From: Larimichthys crocea
Lineage: Eukaryota > Chordata > Actinopteri > Sciaenidae
Assembly (NCBI RefSeq): GCF_000972845.2
Contig: NC_040018.1
Span: 8,142,803 to 8,206,802 of the forward strand
Direction of reading: 5' to 3'
Length of the DNA stretch: 64,000 nt
Part shown: positions 36,081 to 48,280 of the stretch, in pieces
Layout of the letters: every line of letters starts with the position of its first letter
Position numbering within the stretch: position 1 is the first letter of the stretch
The notes under the pieces: generated by a model
Databases searched by the model: none
What the model was told of the DNA's origin: nothing
The model's input: only the letters and a program-made list of their open reading frames with translations
Made by a program: the position numbers and the translations under genes

Positions 36081-38355
36081 TTTTCGCTTTAAAGGTCAGA
36101 CATTAGTGCTGGTAAAAATTGATCTGTGGATTTATGAATTTAGCCCTGTTGTTGGGGCTCCTTTGTAATGGAAGATTCAGTGGGGGAAGCTTAACATTGC
36201 ATTGTTTTGCTTTGACAACGCAGCCACGAGAGCCCGTGCAGCTGTTCCCCATGCTCACAATGGCAGATTAATTAACACAATCATGTGGCGCTGGCTCGGG
36301 CTCAACAGCCAGGTCTGCTCTGGGATAGATAGGTAAATCCTATACATGCATTTCCAGACTACCACTGAACATTCTTGTGATGCCGCGCCATAACTAGATA
36401 GATTTGGTGGCTGACTGGTCAGCTGTAGGCATATAAAATTAAGGTTGAACAGGGGGATCTTTCGCTAATTGAACTGATGTTTAAATTGGGGTGTGGAGTG
36501 TATGTGTGTGTGTGTGTGTGTGTGTGTTTGTAATTATTCAAGCATTTCAGATCTTTTTTTATGCAATTTAAATTATTTAAATGTGTGTGTGTGTCTGTGT
36601 GTGTGTGTGTGTGGCACCTGTGAGTGTGTTCCTGTCACAAAATCTGTGCTGATGTGCACATTTGTCTGCGTGCCAATAAGCCTGTACACATATGTGTTTT
36701 TGTCAGCATGTATACACACATACACGAGTGTGTGTGTGTGTTCTTGCTAGACACTCCTCCCATCATCAGCCGCTCTAGAAAGCTGTTAGACAGAGCCCCT
36801 CTAATTAAGATTCTGCCAGTCGACCCGTCTCTCTTACTTACTTAGTTCCCTGACATTTTAAACTGTCTATTATGCCGCCCGGCTTTCAGGTGCAATGCTG
36901 TGTAAATGGCAAGTCAAAAAATTATGTATCTTTTACATACAGTTATCCATCAGGGACAGGGAAGGGGGGTTGGTGGGTGACGGGTCGGACGCGGTGTTTA
37001 AATTATTACCGGACTCTGTGATCTTTCCCGATTGATCATATCACTTTACGTCCTTGCTGTCACTCTATTAACACCTTCCTTTCTTCCTCACTCCTCACCC
37101 ATACTCCCCACCCATTATCGAGTCTTTCTCCTCCTCCTCCTCCTCTCCCTCCTTACCCTTGTGTTTTTATTTTTTATTTTATTATTTTTAATATTTCATC
37201 ACATTCGACCACAACCACACACAAACACACACCTCCTCAATGTTTTGCATGAACATGACCGCAGTTTGTCAATATTTTACCCTTGGCCCATCCCCTGTGT
37301 TGATATAATGATCACTTAACAGTCAAGAGTAAGGCGAGCAGGAAATTAGGGCGTCGGCAGCAGAGAGGACAACAACACTGAAGCAATTATGTTTCTTTCA
37401 GCCCAAGCATTCTCACGTTAATGAAATCCCTTATCGTAAGGGGAAGAGGAAGGTGGGGAGGGGAGGACAGGTGCACGAAATGTACGTCGTTCATTTATCT
37501 TATTCTCTGAAATGAACGGAAGGAGCGGCAAGAATAATGTAGAGATAAAGTCCGGGCAACAAGTGTGTGTAGTATTTTTTTTTTTTTTTTTTTTTTTTTC
37601 ATATCGCTGGCCGTGCATTTTGCAGTGACAGAAGAAGAAAAGAGAGAAAGGGAGACCAATAAATGAGAGAGAAGGAGAAGGGAGGGCAGGGTGTATCACA
37701 CGTTAGCATCTTCCTAAAGGACAAATCGAAGACACTCCCCATGCTAACATTTGCAGTATTTACCTTCTTGCAAAATGTCTGCCCTTTTCCTTTATAGATG
37801 AGATCAGTCACAGTCTTGGGAAAACACAGAGATCCAACTGAAGACTTTACGACAGAATGGTAGTGATCAGGGTCTGTTTAATGAGTTGTTTTCTGTGGCT
37901 TGCTTAGAATTTGTAGTAGAAATTGTTGTACAGGGTAGCTCTTTTTTTATTTTCCCACCACAACTGAAAACTGTAGTGGAACTTTGGAGTGCGGAGCCAC
38001 TTGAGTGTGTGGCCCAAGAAGCTATTAAAACGTGGTTGTGAAATTTGATCTTTGAAATTCCAGAAACAGTTTATCCGAGATGTTACGAATATTGTATTCA
38101 GCAGATTTCATGGAAATTTTTTTACAATCTACCACAATACAAACCCTGGATAGCCTATATATTTTTTCAGCAGCAATTAATTTATGTGTGTGTGACTCAT
38201 GGTCAAGTGCATACTTCAAGTATTTTTAGAGACTGCGCATGAAACCAGGTGTGGAGCGAATTTTCCATGAAATCCACAGAGGGACAGAGATGATCTCACC
38301 GCTAAGATACTTTTGGGATGACAATACATAAATAAATAAATGCCCCAGTCCTTGT
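36081..38355. other. Intronic sequence without genes
   Basis: (GT)n tracts at 36503-36528, 36583-36612 and 36728-36741, and a T25 run at 37575-37599. The low-repeat stretch 36215-36480, with GCAGATTAATTAACACAATC, is a candidate enhancer. Confidence 0.5.
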
Positions 38356-38939
38356 TAGCTGCTGCTATTAGTAGTGTCGGGCTGCAATGACACTAATGTC
38401 TGCTTTGGGCTGCTGTGCTTGGCTTCTTTCTCTTTCTCCTGTAAAAGAAGGCTATCTGATTGGAAACAGATCTGGGGCACTGGGGGGGCTCGCCCCAGCT
38501 CGTTGGATTTAATGACCCATTTCCTCAGCTGCCTCGTGCCACAAGCAGTTAAACGACAGTCAAGGTGCCCAGAGGTTCCATACCGTGGGACCGGGAGGGG
38601 GGCAAAGGGGGGGGGGGGAACAGAGTACACTAGCTGTAGAGACAGAGTGAGTAATAGAGAGCGACATACCCCGGCTACCAGGCAGCAAATCAAAGCCTAT
38701 TTCCTCAGCAGGAAGTTAACTAGCACCCACCGCAGTCTCAAGTCAGATGTTCGGAGTTATTTTGTGATCGAGTGTTGGAATTTGCTACTTTTTGGTGTAG
38801 CTGTACTTTCGACAGCCAGCAGGAAAAGTGGCTACACTTGTTGCATGGAACAGATTGACAGTAGCGAGTTTTTCCATTCTTGTCCAGCGTGCTTTTCTCT
38901 CTGAGTTCTCCTAGGCCTGATCAATGGAATACAAACAGA

Positions 38940-39182
38940 ACCTGGTTTCTCAAAAGCATCTAAAGGTGTGAAACATTTAGGACGATCGGGTAACAGAAAT
39001 GGAACATAATATGTATAACTATGTTTTCATTAATGTATAATCACTTGAAAACATTGAAAGTATTTGTTACCTTAGAGTGAGAACACAATGCATCTTGTTC
39101 CACGGAATGTCGAACCACCATGTTCCTGCAATCATTAGCCTCACCACTAGAGGTCGCTTAACCCCGCACACTGGACCTTTAA
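38940..39182. mobile_element. Truncated terminal-inverted-repeat element (teleost type)
   Basis: The right edge CACACTGGACCTTTAA (39167-39182) is the exact reverse complement of TTAAAGGTCCAGTGTG that begins the element at 63503. Interior text such as GGAACATAATATGTATAAC, and CACCACTAGAGGTCGC close to the end, resemble a dispersed non-autonomous DNA element common in fish genomes. The left terminus is not recognisable, so this copy is truncated or degenerate; its left limit is approximate. Confidence 0.6.
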
Positions 39183-39740
39183 GCCTGCAAGATCATCATA
39201 AAATACATTTTGCCAATCTTCTTAAGCATGCCATGGTATAATTGTTGATTGCAACCCTTTGCTTCGCTTTCGCCTCCCTATTATGAAGGAGAAAGAACAA
39301 AAAAGAAAAGAGAAACTTCCTTTAGAGGTAGACAACCTCCTGCTCATACGCTCAATATGCTACTTTGGGTAACCGGCATATAATTCCTGTCATTGTATAC
39401 TGAGAAAGCTATATGAGCCAATTTTAACCAGTGATGCTGCATATTGCCTCCAGCCACCAGTGGCAGCAGTGAGCATGGTGGAAAATGTATTTTATATATA
39501 TTTTTTTCTCTCTCTCTTTAGCAGCACCTGACATTTTTTTGAAATACCTCTGTGACTGAAATGTTCAGGTTATCTCTAATAGTATGGCGGTTCAACTTGT
39601 GTGGCTGTTGGACATCTGCAGAATGGCCACTCTGCAGAGAAGTGCTTATTCTTTGAAACCTGACATTTATCATTGATTTTTTTGAAAGTTAAATGAGCCA
39701 GAAATAGCTTAATGTGGGAATTTGGCCAGCATTGAACAGC

Positions 39741-39742
<2 letters not shown>

Positions 39743-39782
<40 letters not shown>
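39743..39782. repeat. (TG)20 microsatellite
   Basis: A pure (TG)n tract of 40 bp. Confidence 0.97.
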
Positions 39783-39783
<1 letters not shown>

Positions 39784-40130
39784 ATTACATTAAAAGAGAC
39801 TCCCCAGTTTAGCATTGCGCTCTTCGTCGGACACACATATAGAGAAGAAAAAATAAAGGATCAACATCAGCATGACAAGCAATATTTAATAAATGTTCCT
39901 GCAGGATCTTAAAAAAAAAAAAAAACTTAAAAATACAAGAGGAAATTTGGGAAGATTGAACAACACAATGCAGCTAAATAGACAACAGATAATATTGATA
40001 TAACCTCCTTTTTGTTTAGATCAGTAGTGTTCCATTCCTCACAGTGAGCCCACTTGACCTTCTCCACAAGTACAGCAACAGTACTCGAGACCCCGAGGAG
40101 AGACCTAAAACGGCCATCAAACTTCCACCA
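39783..40130. other. Intronic sequence without genes
   Basis: Unique AT-rich DNA with an A-run at 39911-39924. Nothing recognisable. Confidence 0.5.
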
Positions 40131-40470
40131 CTAAAAACTTGAGTACGCTCTGCCCTATCAAGCTAATGATCAATTATTAATATCCACAATCCTCAGCCTT
40201 GATGTGGCTGCTTGGATATAGAAAGCAGGCAATTATGTGTTACTCTCTTATTTGGGTTTTGGCCGGCTCCATCTCCGGCCTGCCTCTCCCTCTCCATGCG
40301 TTGAGCTCCCCCCAATAAATATATAACAGATAGTTCCTCTTAGCACACCACAAGTTCTTATTAGGGCCCTCTCATTGCAGATATCCAGATCCAGATTAAT
40401 TTGTAATTAGTCTTGAGTTGTTGAGCCTCTGAAAGATAAAGGATTCCAACTCCCATTCTATTCGCCCCAA
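40131..40470. promoter_or_regulatory. Candidate conserved enhancer block
   Basis: About 340 bp free of microsatellites, with GCTAATGATCAATTATTAATATCC, GGCAATTATGTG and CCAGATTAATTTGTAATTAG, a dense run of homeodomain-type cores. Among the strongest-looking enhancer candidates in the window by texture. Confidence 0.35.
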
Positions 40471-40661
40471 ACACTGACGATCACTTAAAAAGAACAAACG
40501 CGCTCGCGCTTGATAAAAATAGCTTAAGCTCTGACTTATTTGTTTGGCGACAAATGCCAGACACATATGTCTGAATGGCTCGGGTGATGCTAAAGCAGAG
40601 AATAAATGAGTTGGTCTATAATAAAACTTGTCATTGTGTCTCTCTGCGTGTTTGTTTGTTG

Positions 40662-41020
40662 GAAAAAAAAAAAAAAAAAAAAAAAAAAGGGGAGGAAAAT
40701 TGTTCAACAATTTCGTCCGCTCAGCACAGGCAGCCGTGGCGTTTGCTCGGCGCTGAGGCGTCGCTGTAAAAGCATAAAGTCGGGAAGAAAAAGGAAGAAT
40801 TAAAAAGCTGTCTGCTTTACTTTTTTACAATGTAATTCTCTCTCCAGGAGATACCCCCTCGGCGGGTTTCTTTCAGGCTTCCCATTAATTTGCCTCCAAA
40901 TTTCATATATCCCTCCACAGATAAAAAAAAAAAAAGAAAAAAAGATAAATGGGATAAAGACATATGGGCTTTTTTTAGGCAGTGCATGTGGGGTATGAGT
41001 GTAAAAAAAAAAAAAAAAAA
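40662..41020. repeat. Poly-A runs
   Basis: Poly-A at 40663-40688, about 40924-40941 (interrupted) and 41003-41020. They interrupt what may be a single low-repeat block (40690-40920). Confidence 0.9.
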
Positions 41021-41258
41021 TACTGGAATAGTTTTTAGTCATTTAAGAGGACAGGGGGTGTAGAGGCATGGGGGGGTTTGAGGGTAGGGTGGGGGGCTTC
41101 AGTCTATTAATAGTTGAGTCATCAGTGCCTCAATGTTCTGAAATGGCAAATTGTTAGATCCCCAATGGTGATTATTACTTGCTGTCAATGACCTTCATAA
41201 CAAATTAAAATTATGCGACTGGGACAGAGCGTGCTCTTTAATAGGCGTTATGCATGGG

Positions 41259-41311
41259 ATTGTGTGTGTGTGTGTGTGTGTGTCTGTGCATGTGCTACTT
41301 TGTGCATGTAA

Positions 41312-41353
<42 letters not shown>
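41259..41353. repeat. (TG)n microsatellites
   Basis: (TG)n at about 41261-41282 and 41313-41353. Confidence 0.95.
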
Positions 41354-41357
<4 letters not shown>

Positions 41358-41495
41358 ATTGGCCAGAGGGTGAAGGCCTCTAGCATTTAAAAACTCCCCC
41401 TCCCCTTCCCCCTCGCTAAAATCGGGGGCCTTTCTCTCATTTATTCTTAAAGTGTGGCTCTATCTCTTGTGGTCATTGTCTCGTGTCCGTACACA

Positions 41496-41716
41496 AACAC
41501 ACACACACACAGACACACACACACACACGCACGCACACACAGCAGCAGGATGTTTGCAGCCACAGTATAAATCTTTTTATTTCATTTTCCGAGACACTGG
41601 ACAAGTTCATAGAAGAGGAAAACGGGACACGTCCTTGGTCTCTGGATTTACTGCCTGACCAGGCTATGGTGGGAGCGATAGTCTCTCTCTCATACACACA
41701 CACACACACACACACA

Positions 41717-41760
<44 letters not shown>
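41496..41760. repeat. (CA)n microsatellites
   Basis: Interrupted (AC)n at about 41496-41541 and a longer tract at 41695-41760 with a CGCG interruption. They are in the opposite sense to the (TG)n tracts at 41259-41353, so the transcript could fold back. Confidence 0.95.
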
Positions 41761-41764
<4 letters not shown>

Positions 41765-41799
41765 GCATGCATGACGTGAGGCAGATTTACCCACTTTAG

Positions 41800-42060
41800 C
41801 TCCTCTCCACGGTGGCCTTGTTAAAAGTGCTCATCGCCCCTTGTGGTAATATATGTCTTTAAGTGCACATTTATGCTCCCGAGCTATTGATCATTGTACA
41901 TTCCCCACCCGATAATTACTCCACCTTAATATGCACCCTTAATGAGGCTTAATTGATTCATTTTCATTGATGAAGAATAACGCCACTAATGGCTGCGGTG
42001 TGCAGAGCATTGATGCCACGTACAGTATAGACTCCGACCAGTGCCAGGTGGATTGAGGGT
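41800..42060. promoter_or_regulatory. Candidate conserved enhancer block
   Basis: A low-repeat block with CCGATAATTACTCC, CCTTAATATGCACCCTTAATG and GGCTTAATTGATTC. Homeodomain-type cores are frequent. Confidence 0.3.
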
Positions 42061-42299
42061 GGGATAGAAGTGGCGGTACTGAGTACGGAGTTTGATGATT
42101 GGCCTATTGTGCCTGCTGTTGATTTAGCATGCACGGGAATGAATAGGAAATCAATGGTGGCTTTAGGGAGGAGTCCTACTTTATTTAGTGTTAAAGGGGC
42201 AGTGCAACAGGGTGGCTGTCATCTTTAAGTGACAGCATGTACAGACAGAAGCCGGAGAAGATTTGACATTGTGACCTGCTCTGTTCTCATCTTCTCACT

Positions 42300-42660
42300 T
42301 CACAAGGTTACTTTCTTCTCTTTCCTTGTCCTCTCCTTTAATTTTGGCCTTCGTTCCTTCCTTATCCTACACCCTTTCCCATTTCTCTCATTTGTCTAAA
42401 ACCTGTTCTCCTCTCTATCTTTCCTTTCTTTCCCAGTCCTCCTGTCATGTCCCTGTCCTATCATGCTATTCCCTCTTCGTCTCACTCTTCTTTCTCTTCT
42501 ATTTCCTTTTGTTTCATCCCTTTTTCTTCCTTTCCTAAGACCCCTCAAGTCATCTTCTTTCCACTTTTCCCCCGTCCTTCATTTCTTTTTTCCCCCTCTC
42601 TCTTCACCTTGCCACTTTTCTTATTTGAAATCCTTTCCTTTCTTGCATCTCTCCATCCAT
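42300..42660. other. Pyrimidine-rich stretch
   Basis: About 360 bp very rich in C and T on the + strand (CTTTCC, TCCTTTC words), giving open frames of Ser/Phe/Leu low complexity. Not coding. Confidence 0.7.
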
Positions 42661-42825
42661 AGAAAGCCAGCAGTATCCCAGTAAAAGAGACAGCGACCTA
42701 GTCATCCTTCACTAATGGTAACCACACCACTTCCTGCCAACACAGACTGAGAGGGGGCATGATGAATATACACCCTGATTATTATAGCACTACACACAAA
42801 CACACAGGCACACTCACACACGTTG

Positions 42826-42830
<5 letters not shown>

Positions 42831-42869
<39 letters not shown>

Positions 42870-42997
42870 AAACGCACAGACAAACACATTAGTAATTGCT
42901 CTTGTCTTCATGTCCTAAAAGACACCCACCTCTGTCCCCATCTGCCTTTTGTGCTCTCATGCATACATGCAGACAGTGGTGGACAACACACACATAA

Positions 42998-43039
<42 letters not shown>
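42831..43039. repeat. (TG)n and (CA)n inverted pair
   Basis: (TG)n at 42831-42867 and (CA)n at 43001-43039, about 130 bp apart and complementary over about 36 bp. Confidence 0.95.
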
Positions 43040-43041
<2 letters not shown>

Positions 43042-44088
43042 ATACACCCTCAAGCATCATCCACAGCCTCTCAACGGGGCTATGATCACCCTGCTAGAAT
43101 GATAAAGTTAGTGAGACATCAGTGCTCCCTCAGACATTTGTATGTGCGTGTGTGTGTGTGTCTGAGTGTGTGTGCGTGTGTGTGTTTGTGTATGTGTGTA
43201 TGTCTTTTTCCAATGCTCTTTGAAGCCTGAAACAGACTTGAGGAGGGGGGAAAACAAAGGTGGGCCGGTGCCAGGGAGAAACTTATGGCACCATTCCTCT
43301 TCCCCTAGCTGGGCAGAGGCATAGCCTTTACTGAGGGAGAGAGCCACCTTCTGTCAGTCTGGGGGGGGAAGTGGGGGGTGGAGATGAGAGTGAGAGAAGT
43401 GGAAAGAAGAGGAATGGGGGGGAAGTAGAAGAGACAAACAGAAGAGTCATCGGTCAACACTGTCCATCGCTCCCACCTGTGTCGACTTTGGAACCTTTAG
43501 AAATGAAATTGTGATGCTGCGTTTTTGGAAATGTATTTTATTTTTTCTCTCGCAGCGATGCCCTTCACCCGATAGTTTTGGAGAAATAATCTTCACAGCA
43601 TGAAGATCACACTCCCTGAATAGATATCCTGCACTCCCACACCCCCTTCATTCAAGAAAGTGCTTCAAACAAATAGCTTTAACGCAATTCTACACAACGG
43701 AAACGGCTACCCTTTCATTACCCAGGTTGAAAAAAGGGAACTATTTCTCCTCCTCCGCTCCCATCCTCTTCTTCTTCTTCTTCTATTTTTTTTCTCCCTC
43801 TCTCTCCCTCCTCCAACAACTCCAGTTTTAGTGCGGGCGTTCACTAATAAATATAAATGTTTGTGATTAGCATCTCTGCAGCACAGGTGCATGTTTGTTG
43901 CGAGGGGAGGCTTGTTCATTAATTTTCAGCCATGAAAAGTGCAGCGCGCCATGAACGGAGAGTCCAAATCACACACACTGATAAATGAACGCACAGATTG
44001 TTAATGTACCATTGTAAGGCTGCTGCCTCCACCAGCTTTGAAAAAAAAAAAAAAAAAAGAGGGCCTGCTGCCAAAAAGCAGGGCTACG

Positions 44089-44122
<34 letters not shown>

Positions 44123-44850
44123 AACACACACACTGGGTCCGAGAGGTGTGGCAGAACGCTATTCAGAGGTCTAGATTAAACTGAATAGAGCTTTAGAGCG
44201 GGTGTGTTTTTTATCCTTACACATATAGCCAGGGATTATTTAGATCATATAGACAAGGCACCCCCCGGTGTGAGGCCTCTGGCTTGTGTTGTCTAATTAG
44301 ATTTGGTAGAACTGGTATCTGCTGGTAGCGACGGCACTAGGAACCTTGTGTCCTGGTAGAACGGTGTGTTGGCACACTCCACCATGTGGATTGGGCTCTT
44401 TGGCGCTGAATGTGAATCTGTTTGGGTCCATCCCGAGAACACTCACCTCACGTTTGGCGGTAATACGGACAGTGGTTGGTAATCCTCAAAGTATTTATTT
44501 TTTAATTTTTTTTAATTGTCATCATGATGGTCATAATCATGATTTCATATCTGGATTAAACCAACAACCCCTAAGTCTGGGTTGACACATTTGCCCGGGA
44601 ACGACACATGTGCATTATCTGAATCACAGTGTACTGTATATTTTTTAATTAGATAATGCTGCGCTAAATCTAGAAGCAATCCTCAATATGTTTTTTTGGA
44701 GATACGGTCGCGACTGTTCACGTTCACAACAGGACAGAGAAATACCGAGGAAGAGTAAACAAAGAAGAATAAATAAAATCTGCCTGAAAATGGGTTGTTT
44801 TTCAGGAGCTGCAAAAATGTTTTAATAGGGGACTGCCGAGCACCTGCCTT
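43040..44850. other. Intronic sequence without genes
   Basis: TG-rich 43145-43200, G-rich 43360-43425, poly-A 44040-44058 and (CA)n 44093-44120. The low-repeat 43820-43990, with CACTAATAAATATAAATG and CATTAATTTTCAGCC, may be regulatory. Confidence 0.5.
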
Positions 44851-44859
44851 AAAATGTCG

Positions 44860-45065
44860 TTTCAACATCTCCCGAATGCCATTTTGCTTAATTGACTTGG
44901 AAATGGCCCAAATGTATTGCTGAATGCGATCTAATTAATATTAATAATAAATGCCATTATTAACATCAAAGAACATCTGGTGCCCCTGTTTACCCCACCG
45001 CCTTATATGTAACACATTCTGCTGCTGTTTTCATCTCACAAGCATTGCGCGGGTAAACAACAACT
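44860..45065. promoter_or_regulatory. Candidate conserved enhancer block
   Basis: Very dense in TAAT/ATTA cores: GCTTAATTGACTTGG, CGATCTAATTAATATTAATAA and GCCATTATTAACATC, then unique sequence to CGCGGGTAAACAAC (a forkhead-like TAAACA core). No microsatellite lies inside. Conservation was not tested. Confidence 0.35.
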
Positions 45066-45414
45066 TGCTTTTCCTTTATTTTTATGTTTTTCTTGATTTT
45101 TTTTTTTTTTTGTTGTTGTTGTTCTCGCGATTTATTTCATCTCTGGTCTCATGTCTGTCACTCGATGGGGTCAATAGTAAAACAGCACGTATGAGGTGAG
45201 GATGCTGTAAAATTTGGAGCACAGTTGCTCTTTTCTAGTTCCCCCCCTGCTCCTCCTCCTCCTCTTCCTCTCTTCTGCTTGTTCTTCTTGGTCTAGACCT
45301 GGTTGCTATAATACCTCAGAGACTTCTCAGATCCCTGGTGTGCTCCCTGAGAAAAGAAAAAAAAAAACAGAAAATAAAAAAAAAATAAAAAAGCATCTGC
45401 ACACTAAAAGAGCC

Positions 45415-45620
45415 TTGCATTAGGACTTTCTCAATGCCCATAAATCATGGACCAAATAACTTTAATCTAAAATTTCATTAAGTAGTCCTTGTCAGGTAGT
45501 AAAAGGAGGGGGATAATGCAGTGGTGTTTAATGATAATTGGTGTTTGGTTAATAAATTCTGCGAGTTCAGATTACGTTTTAGCAGTGGCTGGAATGCTAG
45601 CATCAGCAGTGTAACTAAAC
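45415..45620. promoter_or_regulatory. Candidate conserved enhancer block
   Basis: A low-repeat block with CCCATAAATCATGG, TTTCATTAAGTAG, TTTAATGATAATTGG and TTGGTTAATAAATTC motifs. Confidence 0.3.
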
Positions 45621-45719
45621 CTCAAATTGATTAACTCGCATGAACCAGACGCTCACAAAGATGGCAGTGGTCCAAATCAAAAAAAGAACGAAGAGGGGAA
45701 GGGGGGGGGCTGTGTTGGG

Positions 45720-45743
45720 AGGTGTGTGTGTGTGTGTGTGTGT

Positions 45744-45785
<42 letters not shown>
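45720..45785. repeat. (GT)n then (GA)n microsatellite
   Basis: (GT)n at about 45721-45745 and (GA)n at 45749-45784. Confidence 0.95.
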
Positions 45786-45788
<3 letters not shown>

Positions 45789-45984
45789 CAAGCGAGCATC
45801 AGGCCGGATGGTGTTGTGTTGCTCTGGTGTAAGGAAATCAAGTCCCCCCGGGCGCATTTTTAAAAGCCTAATGCCTTTCAAATGATGTCATCACATTTTA
45901 CTCTTTCTCTCTTTCCCCTCCCTCCCTCCCTCTCACCCAATCTCTCTTAATATCTTTCCCCTTTTCAAACTGTTTCCGTCAATC

Positions 45985-45985
<1 letters not shown>

Positions 45986-46033
<48 letters not shown>

Positions 46034-46073
46034 ACCACCCACCACCCACCACCACCACCACCACACACACAAC
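45986..46073. repeat. C48 homopolymer and CCACCAC repeat
   Basis: Forty-eight uninterrupted C residues at 45986-46033, then CCACCAC and CCACCA units and a short CACACA run. Exceptional in length and very likely unstable or mis-sized. Confidence 0.95.
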
Positions 46074-46104
46074 CCTCCCTCCCCTCCCTCCCTCCTACCC
46101 CCCC

Positions 46105-46200
46105 AGTTATTTGGCTACGGGGAGAGGCCGGCGGGCTTCGACGGGAGAGTCACGTGACGCATTAGAATAATGGCCGAGCAAGAAGCAAAACATCTTGTGT
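46105..46200. promoter_or_regulatory. GC-rich block with a perfect GTCACGTGAC palindrome
   Basis: GTCACGTGAC at 46149-46158 is the full E-box palindrome bound by USF/TFE-type bHLH-zip factors. It lies in a short CpG-containing block (GGGAGAGGCCGGCGGGCTTCG) just beyond the poly-C tract, followed by AATAATGGCCGAGC. Confidence 0.35.
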
Positions 46201-46547
46201 TTTTATGACTGATGTGCTTTTTTCCCCCCTAGTTTTTTATTTCCTGAAAGTGATATCATACTAATCAAAACCACAGAACGTTTAGAGTGCAAAGTGTGAT
46301 TGAAAGAGCACCATTAAGGAACTGGCAAAGCAGCCCCCCCCCCCCCCGCCGCCTCACCTCCCTCCCCAGCAGCAAGGCAAGCCTCACCCCCCCGGCATCA
46401 TACATGCACACACAATCACTGGTTTGCTGTTTATTTTTGCTGTTGTTGATGATTTCTTTTTGTTTTCTTTTTTTTTTTGTCCTCCAAACTGGGTGTGGTT
46501 GTTGTAAAGGAGTAGGCAACGTGCCCTATCCCAGGGGTACCCACATG

Positions 46548-46550
<3 letters not shown>

Positions 46551-46591
<41 letters not shown>

Positions 46592-46751
46592 GATCCTTAT
46601 CAATTTATATATTTGTCAGTCAGTCATGGAGGCTGCCCCGGTGGCGTATCCCCTCGGTGGCGATGCATCGGTCGATCCGTTGCAAGATCCTGGTGACGTG
46701 CGGTCGGAAGGGAGTGAGGTGTCTCACACACACACACACACACACACACAC

Positions 46752-46790
<39 letters not shown>
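46551..46790. repeat. (AC)n microsatellites
   Basis: (AC)n at 46551-46589 and (CA)n at 46725-46790 with a CTTA interruption. About 135 bp of unique sequence with CpGs lies between them. Confidence 0.95.
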
Positions 46791-46793
<3 letters not shown>

Positions 46794-48165
46794 GCACTTT
46801 CGCACACAGTTTCTCAGAGGGGAGTGTGAGTGCAGCAGACAGCAGGCAGAGTGACTGATACTCAGCCTGCCTCCCAGATGGCCTGCTCAACTCTGCTCCA
46901 ATCTGATCTCAGAGCCTTTGTTCTGGCATGTTCCATTACGGCGCCGTGACACCAGTAAAGGCAGAGGGGAGAGGAGCTGGTCTCAGATCAGATATAGCTG
47001 AATTATACATGTATTTCTCTTTTTTCCCCCCCTCTGTGATATTCTTGTACTAGCGCAGTCACAGTTCTGCGTTTGTCATGTTTTTTTGTTTTAGAGGTGA
47101 GCGAGGGGTTTAATCGACGATCAACTCAAACTGTTTGGATGTTTGAGTTCGATGACACAAGAAGTAGCAGTGGTTTGAAAGTTTAATTAAAAGGTATTCT
47201 TTAGCGATTTTATCCTTGATATGAATTATGATCTTTTGTGGGGATCAATGCCAGAAAATGAGGTTTGGCTGAAATAAGCTCATCAGCGTCAGCCTGTGAC
47301 ACCAATTTGACGAGAGAGACACATTGGTTTGTAAATAAGGATCTTTCATTAAATATTAAATATCTAATGATTGTAGCAACCGTTTTTTTATTAACCCTGT
47401 TATGTAAGGAAGCATCATCCTCTGCCACATTTGCAGAAAAATAACGACAACTGGAAAACATGTAGTGATGTCTGCGTACCTAAATAATATGATTTTATGA
47501 AACATTTCTTAGTTTAAGGCAATGATACACCCACAGCTTTACTGGCAAACCTGCCAGCCTTGTACAATTTTTATTAGAATCTTTTAAATGACGGCCTCAA
47601 TGCCAGTTTTTCTATTTTCGAAAGCAGAATTGTAGCAGATTTAAAGGTTGTGGATACATGTACAAAAACGTCAGCTCCTCCTAATTGTATAATAGTGTGA
47701 GCAAAGTGAAACTGTAATAGTAGCTGGCCTTTACAGGCTTTTACATAAAAAGTCAAAGGCTCACCTGTGACAATCACTTTAATGGTGCGTGTCTCCCACA
47801 GTGAATCTTCTTTGCATAAAAAAAAAAGCAAAGGATGAAAGATGTGGAATGAAAATCAATACTCGCAGGATAGTTACGGCTGGGTGTCAACAAGCGATCG
47901 AGAGTCTTTCTCCACATCACACACCCAGCTGTGAACGATGATGCCTAATATACGGGGTGACCTTCAAAATGTCATAAATGTGTTGTGCAATAAAGTGTCA
48001 ATATTTGTGGTTATATGGAGCAGGATGACTTTTACAGTAATTGGAACAGCCGCATTAAAAGCTGCGGATCAGTCAACTGATTAAAGACAAGCGCGCCGGA
48101 CACCCGGCTAGTGACGTGCGCTCTCAGACGTGTGGGTACCGATAGACATACGTGTACATACACCA
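46791..48165. other. Intronic sequence without genes
   Basis: Unique DNA. 47160-47460 and 47570-47830 are low in repeats and AT-rich. ORFs of about 85 codons on the minus strand show no domain. 48050-48130 is mildly CpG-rich. Confidence 0.5.
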
Positions 48166-48247
48166 CATGCACACACACACACACACACACACATACACAC
48201 TCACAAAAAAAGCAGGGAAGTATACTCAAAGTTCTGTTTTACCTTTG

Positions 48248-48280
<33 letters not shown>

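Noticed and set aside
37575..37599. T25 run as the poly(A) tail of a minus-strand processed pseudogene
   Set aside because: No gene-like sequence or flanking target duplication recognised next to it; the same applies to the A-runs at 34521, 36052 and 40663.
38374..38904. 176-codon + strand ORF
   Set aside because: No recognisable domain; intronic and immediately upstream of a mobile-element fragment. Probably chance or old repeat sequence.
46287..46829. 180-codon ORF with His-Thr runs
   Set aside because: Largely translation of (CA)n microsatellites.
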